NCBI GenBank assembly: GCA_022616075.1
Contig: JAKEFK010000360.1
Span: forward strand, 1-48,548
Length of the DNA: 48,548 nt
DNA from: a bacterium
Lineage (GTDB): Bacteria; Acidobacteriota; HRBIN11; JAKEFK01
Direction: 5' to 3'
In this document: piece after piece, positions 47,182 to 48,548 of the stretch
Layout of the letters: each line of letters opens with the position of its first letter
Numbering within the stretch: position 1 is the first letter of the stretch
Made by a program: the position numbers and the translations under genes
Notes under the pieces: generated by a model
Seen by the model: the letters and a program-made list of their open reading frames with translations, nothing else
Database searches by the model: none
Told to the model about the DNA's origin: nothing

Positions 47182-48540
47182 CTACAAAAGTAGCGCGGAC
47201 GTCCCGTCTGCGCAGCGCCATAGGCGGGACGCCTGTGCTACTTTGTTTACAAATTCGTTGATGGCACGCAGTGCATTTTCCACCAGCAGCTCTTTCTTGC
47301 GTCGTTTGTCTTTCAATGCTTGAATTTCAGGGGATCGGAGCAAGCCAAAAGTAATGTTCATTGGCTGGAAATGTTTGGCATCCGCATGAGATATGTAAAA
47401 CGCAAGGGCTCCGATTGCAGTATGAGGTGGAGGGACCCGCGCAGGAAGATTTAACGCAAGAAAAGCAGCATTGAGGCCGGCGAGCAAACCGGAGGCTGCC
47501 GAATCAACATAGCCTTCCACTCCTGAGAGCTGACCGGCAAAGAACAACGAGGGACGCGTCTTAGTTTGATAGGTTTCCCTCAATACGGCGGGAGCATTCA
47601 GGTACGTGTTGCGGTGAATCCATCCATATCGTAAAAACTCTGCATTTTGCAGTCCGGGAATCATCCGGAGCACACGCGCCTGTTCTGAGAAACGCATACT
47701 TGTCTGAAAACCGACGATGTTGTAATGTGACGCGGCGAGATTGTCCTGTCGAAGTTGCACCACGGCGTAAGGGCGTTTTCCCGATCTAGGATCGGTCAAT
47801 CCTACCGGCTTCATGGCGCCAAAACGAAGTGTGTCCGGTCCTCTTCTTGCCAGTTCTTCGATCGGCAGACAGCCTTCAAAAAAGAGCGCCTTTTCAAAGT
47901 CTTTGAACGGATGAGTTTCCGCCGTCAGAAGCGCCCGATGGAATCGATCGTATTCCTCACGATTCATCGGACAGTTCAAATAATCCCCTTGCCCTTTATC
48001 GTAGCGCGAAGCCGCAAACACGATGGAACGATCGATTGTATCCACATCCACAATTGGAGAAATTGCATCGTAATAATAAAGGTAGGGAGAATTTGTGAAT
48101 TCGCGGATCGATTCAGCAAGCGAATCGGAAGTTAATGGACCGGTCGCAACTATATTGATTCCATCGGGCGGGATCTTTTCAATTTCTTCCCTGATGATTT
48201 CGACATGTGGAAGAGCCTTCAATGCTTTCAGGATATGATTGGAAAAAGCTCCACGGTCCACCGCTAAAGACATGCCCGCCGGCACTGCGCTGGTGTCGGC
48301 AGCTCGAATAATAAGCGAGTTGAGGATTCGCATCTCCTGCTTCAGCAAACCGGGAGCGTGCAACAGATCATTCGACTTCAGTGAATTGCTGCAGACCAGT
48401 TCGGCAAGATGGTCGCTTACGTGAGCTGGGGTGGAACGAACGGGACGCATTTCATAAAGCTCAACCGGCAATCCGAATTGAGCGATCTGCCAGGCGGCTT
48501 CCGATCCGGCAAGACCACCGCCAATAACCCGAATCTTCAT
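47182..48540 (-). CDS. trmFO: tRNA m5U54 methyltransferase TrmFO (folate/FAD-dependent)
   Basis: A 452-residue flavoprotein that methylates U54 in the T-loop of tRNA with methylene-tetrahydrofolate and reduced FAD. It shows the dinucleotide-binding start VIGGGLAGSEAAWQIA, the family signature LAELVCSNSLKSN, and SPIVDVDTIDRSIVFAASRY, NCPMNREEYDRF and FFAGQLSGVEGYVDSAASG. The C-terminal 20 or so residues (VAQASRLWRCADG...) are encoded by a dispersed palindrome and replace a normal tail. ATG 48540 is close to the window edge, and no ribosome site is visible in the eight bases left. The xer gene follows. Confidence 0.95.
   Translation of the reverse strand: MKIRVIGGGLAGSEAAWQIAQFGLPVELYEMRPVRSTPAHVSDHLAELVCSNSLKSNDLLHAPGLLKQEMRILNSLIIRAADTSAVPAGMSLAVDRGAFSNHILKALKALPHVEIIREEIEKIPPDGINIVATGPLTSDSLAESIREFTNSPYLYYYDAISPIVDVDTIDRSIVFAASRYDKGQGDYLNCPMNREEYDRFHRALLTAETHPFKDFEKALFFEGCLPIEELARRGPDTLRFGAMKPVGLTDPRSGKRPYAVVQLRQDNLAASHYNIVGFQTSMRFSEQARVLRMIPGLQNAEFLRYGWIHRNTYLNAPAVLRETYQTKTRPSLFFAGQLSGVEGYVDSAASGLLAGLNAAFLALNLPARVPPPHTAIGALAFYISHADAKHFQPMNITFGLLRSPEIQALKDKRRKKELLVENALRAINEFVNKVAQASRLWRCADGTSALLL
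47190..47246. repeat. Dispersed palindrome, GTAGCGCGGACGTCCCGTCTGCG family
   Basis: Inverted arms AGTAGCGCGGACGTCCCGTC and GCGGGACGCCTGTGCTACTT. It encodes the trmFO stop and its last residues, and lies just upstream of the xer start. Confidence 0.8.
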
Positions 48541-48548
48541 AAATGAAA

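Overview
The window is one continuous, gene-dense bacterial chromosome segment with 43 protein-coding genes. I see no rRNA, tRNA, CRISPR array, insertion sequence or prophage. The envelope is that of a diderm: a PilQ secretin, TonB-ExbB-ExbD, a signal-peptide-bearing beta-barrel protein and many lipoproteins. The gene mix (pilMNOPQ, trmFO-xer, membrane pyrophosphatase, DUF4416, DUF4097, HEAT and WD40 repeat proteins, a pseudokinase, a DedA protein) and the many intergenic palindromes resemble Acidobacteriota or a neighbouring deep phylum. That placement is inference; I cannot search a database. Base composition looks moderate, without an obvious foreign island.

Layout. 41-5058 (minus): a YprB/MrfB-like nuclease, a YprA/MrfA-like helicase and the rRNA methyltransferase RsmB. 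5077-11804 (plus): a thioredoxin-TPR protein, an amino-acid permease, an ECF sigma / anti-sigma / DUF4097 operon whose anti-sigma factor carries HEAT repeats, and a WD40-HEAT secreted protein. 11819-15524 (minus): a secreted TPR protein, a papain/calpain-like protease gene with an apparent frameshift near its 5' end, and a DedA membrane protein. 15694-22793 (minus): a branched-chain amino-acid ABC transporter (livK-livH-livM-livG-livF), an AtoE-type short-chain fatty-acid transporter and a pseudokinase with a zinc ribbon. 23026-26106 (plus): a membrane pyrophosphatase and an outer-membrane-type protein. 26241-29376 (minus): TPR lipoprotein, TonB, ExbB and two ExbD. 29546-34467 (minus): a TPR protein, a roadblock protein, accB, accC, thiE and a DUF4416 protein. 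34596-44235 (minus): the type IV pilus operon pilM-N-O-P-Q followed by three surface lipoproteins, two of them built of PKD domains. 44453-48540 (minus): a cell-wall amidase, a Xer recombinase and trmFO.

Genes are packed tightly and no gap exceeds 300 bases. Most larger gaps are filled by short dispersed palindromic repeats of at least seven families. Several of these repeats run into the ends of genes, supplying stop codons, C-terminal residues or Shine-Dalgarno bases. Clear sigma-70-type promoters can be read upstream of the TonB operon, the amidase, pilM and the TPR-roadblock-accBC cluster.

The points most worth a second look are the frameshifted protease gene, the sigma / HEAT-anti-sigma / DUF4097 unit, the pseudokinase lacking its N-lobe start, the PKD lipoproteins with one cysteine pair per domain behind pilQ, and the roadblock-accBC linkage.
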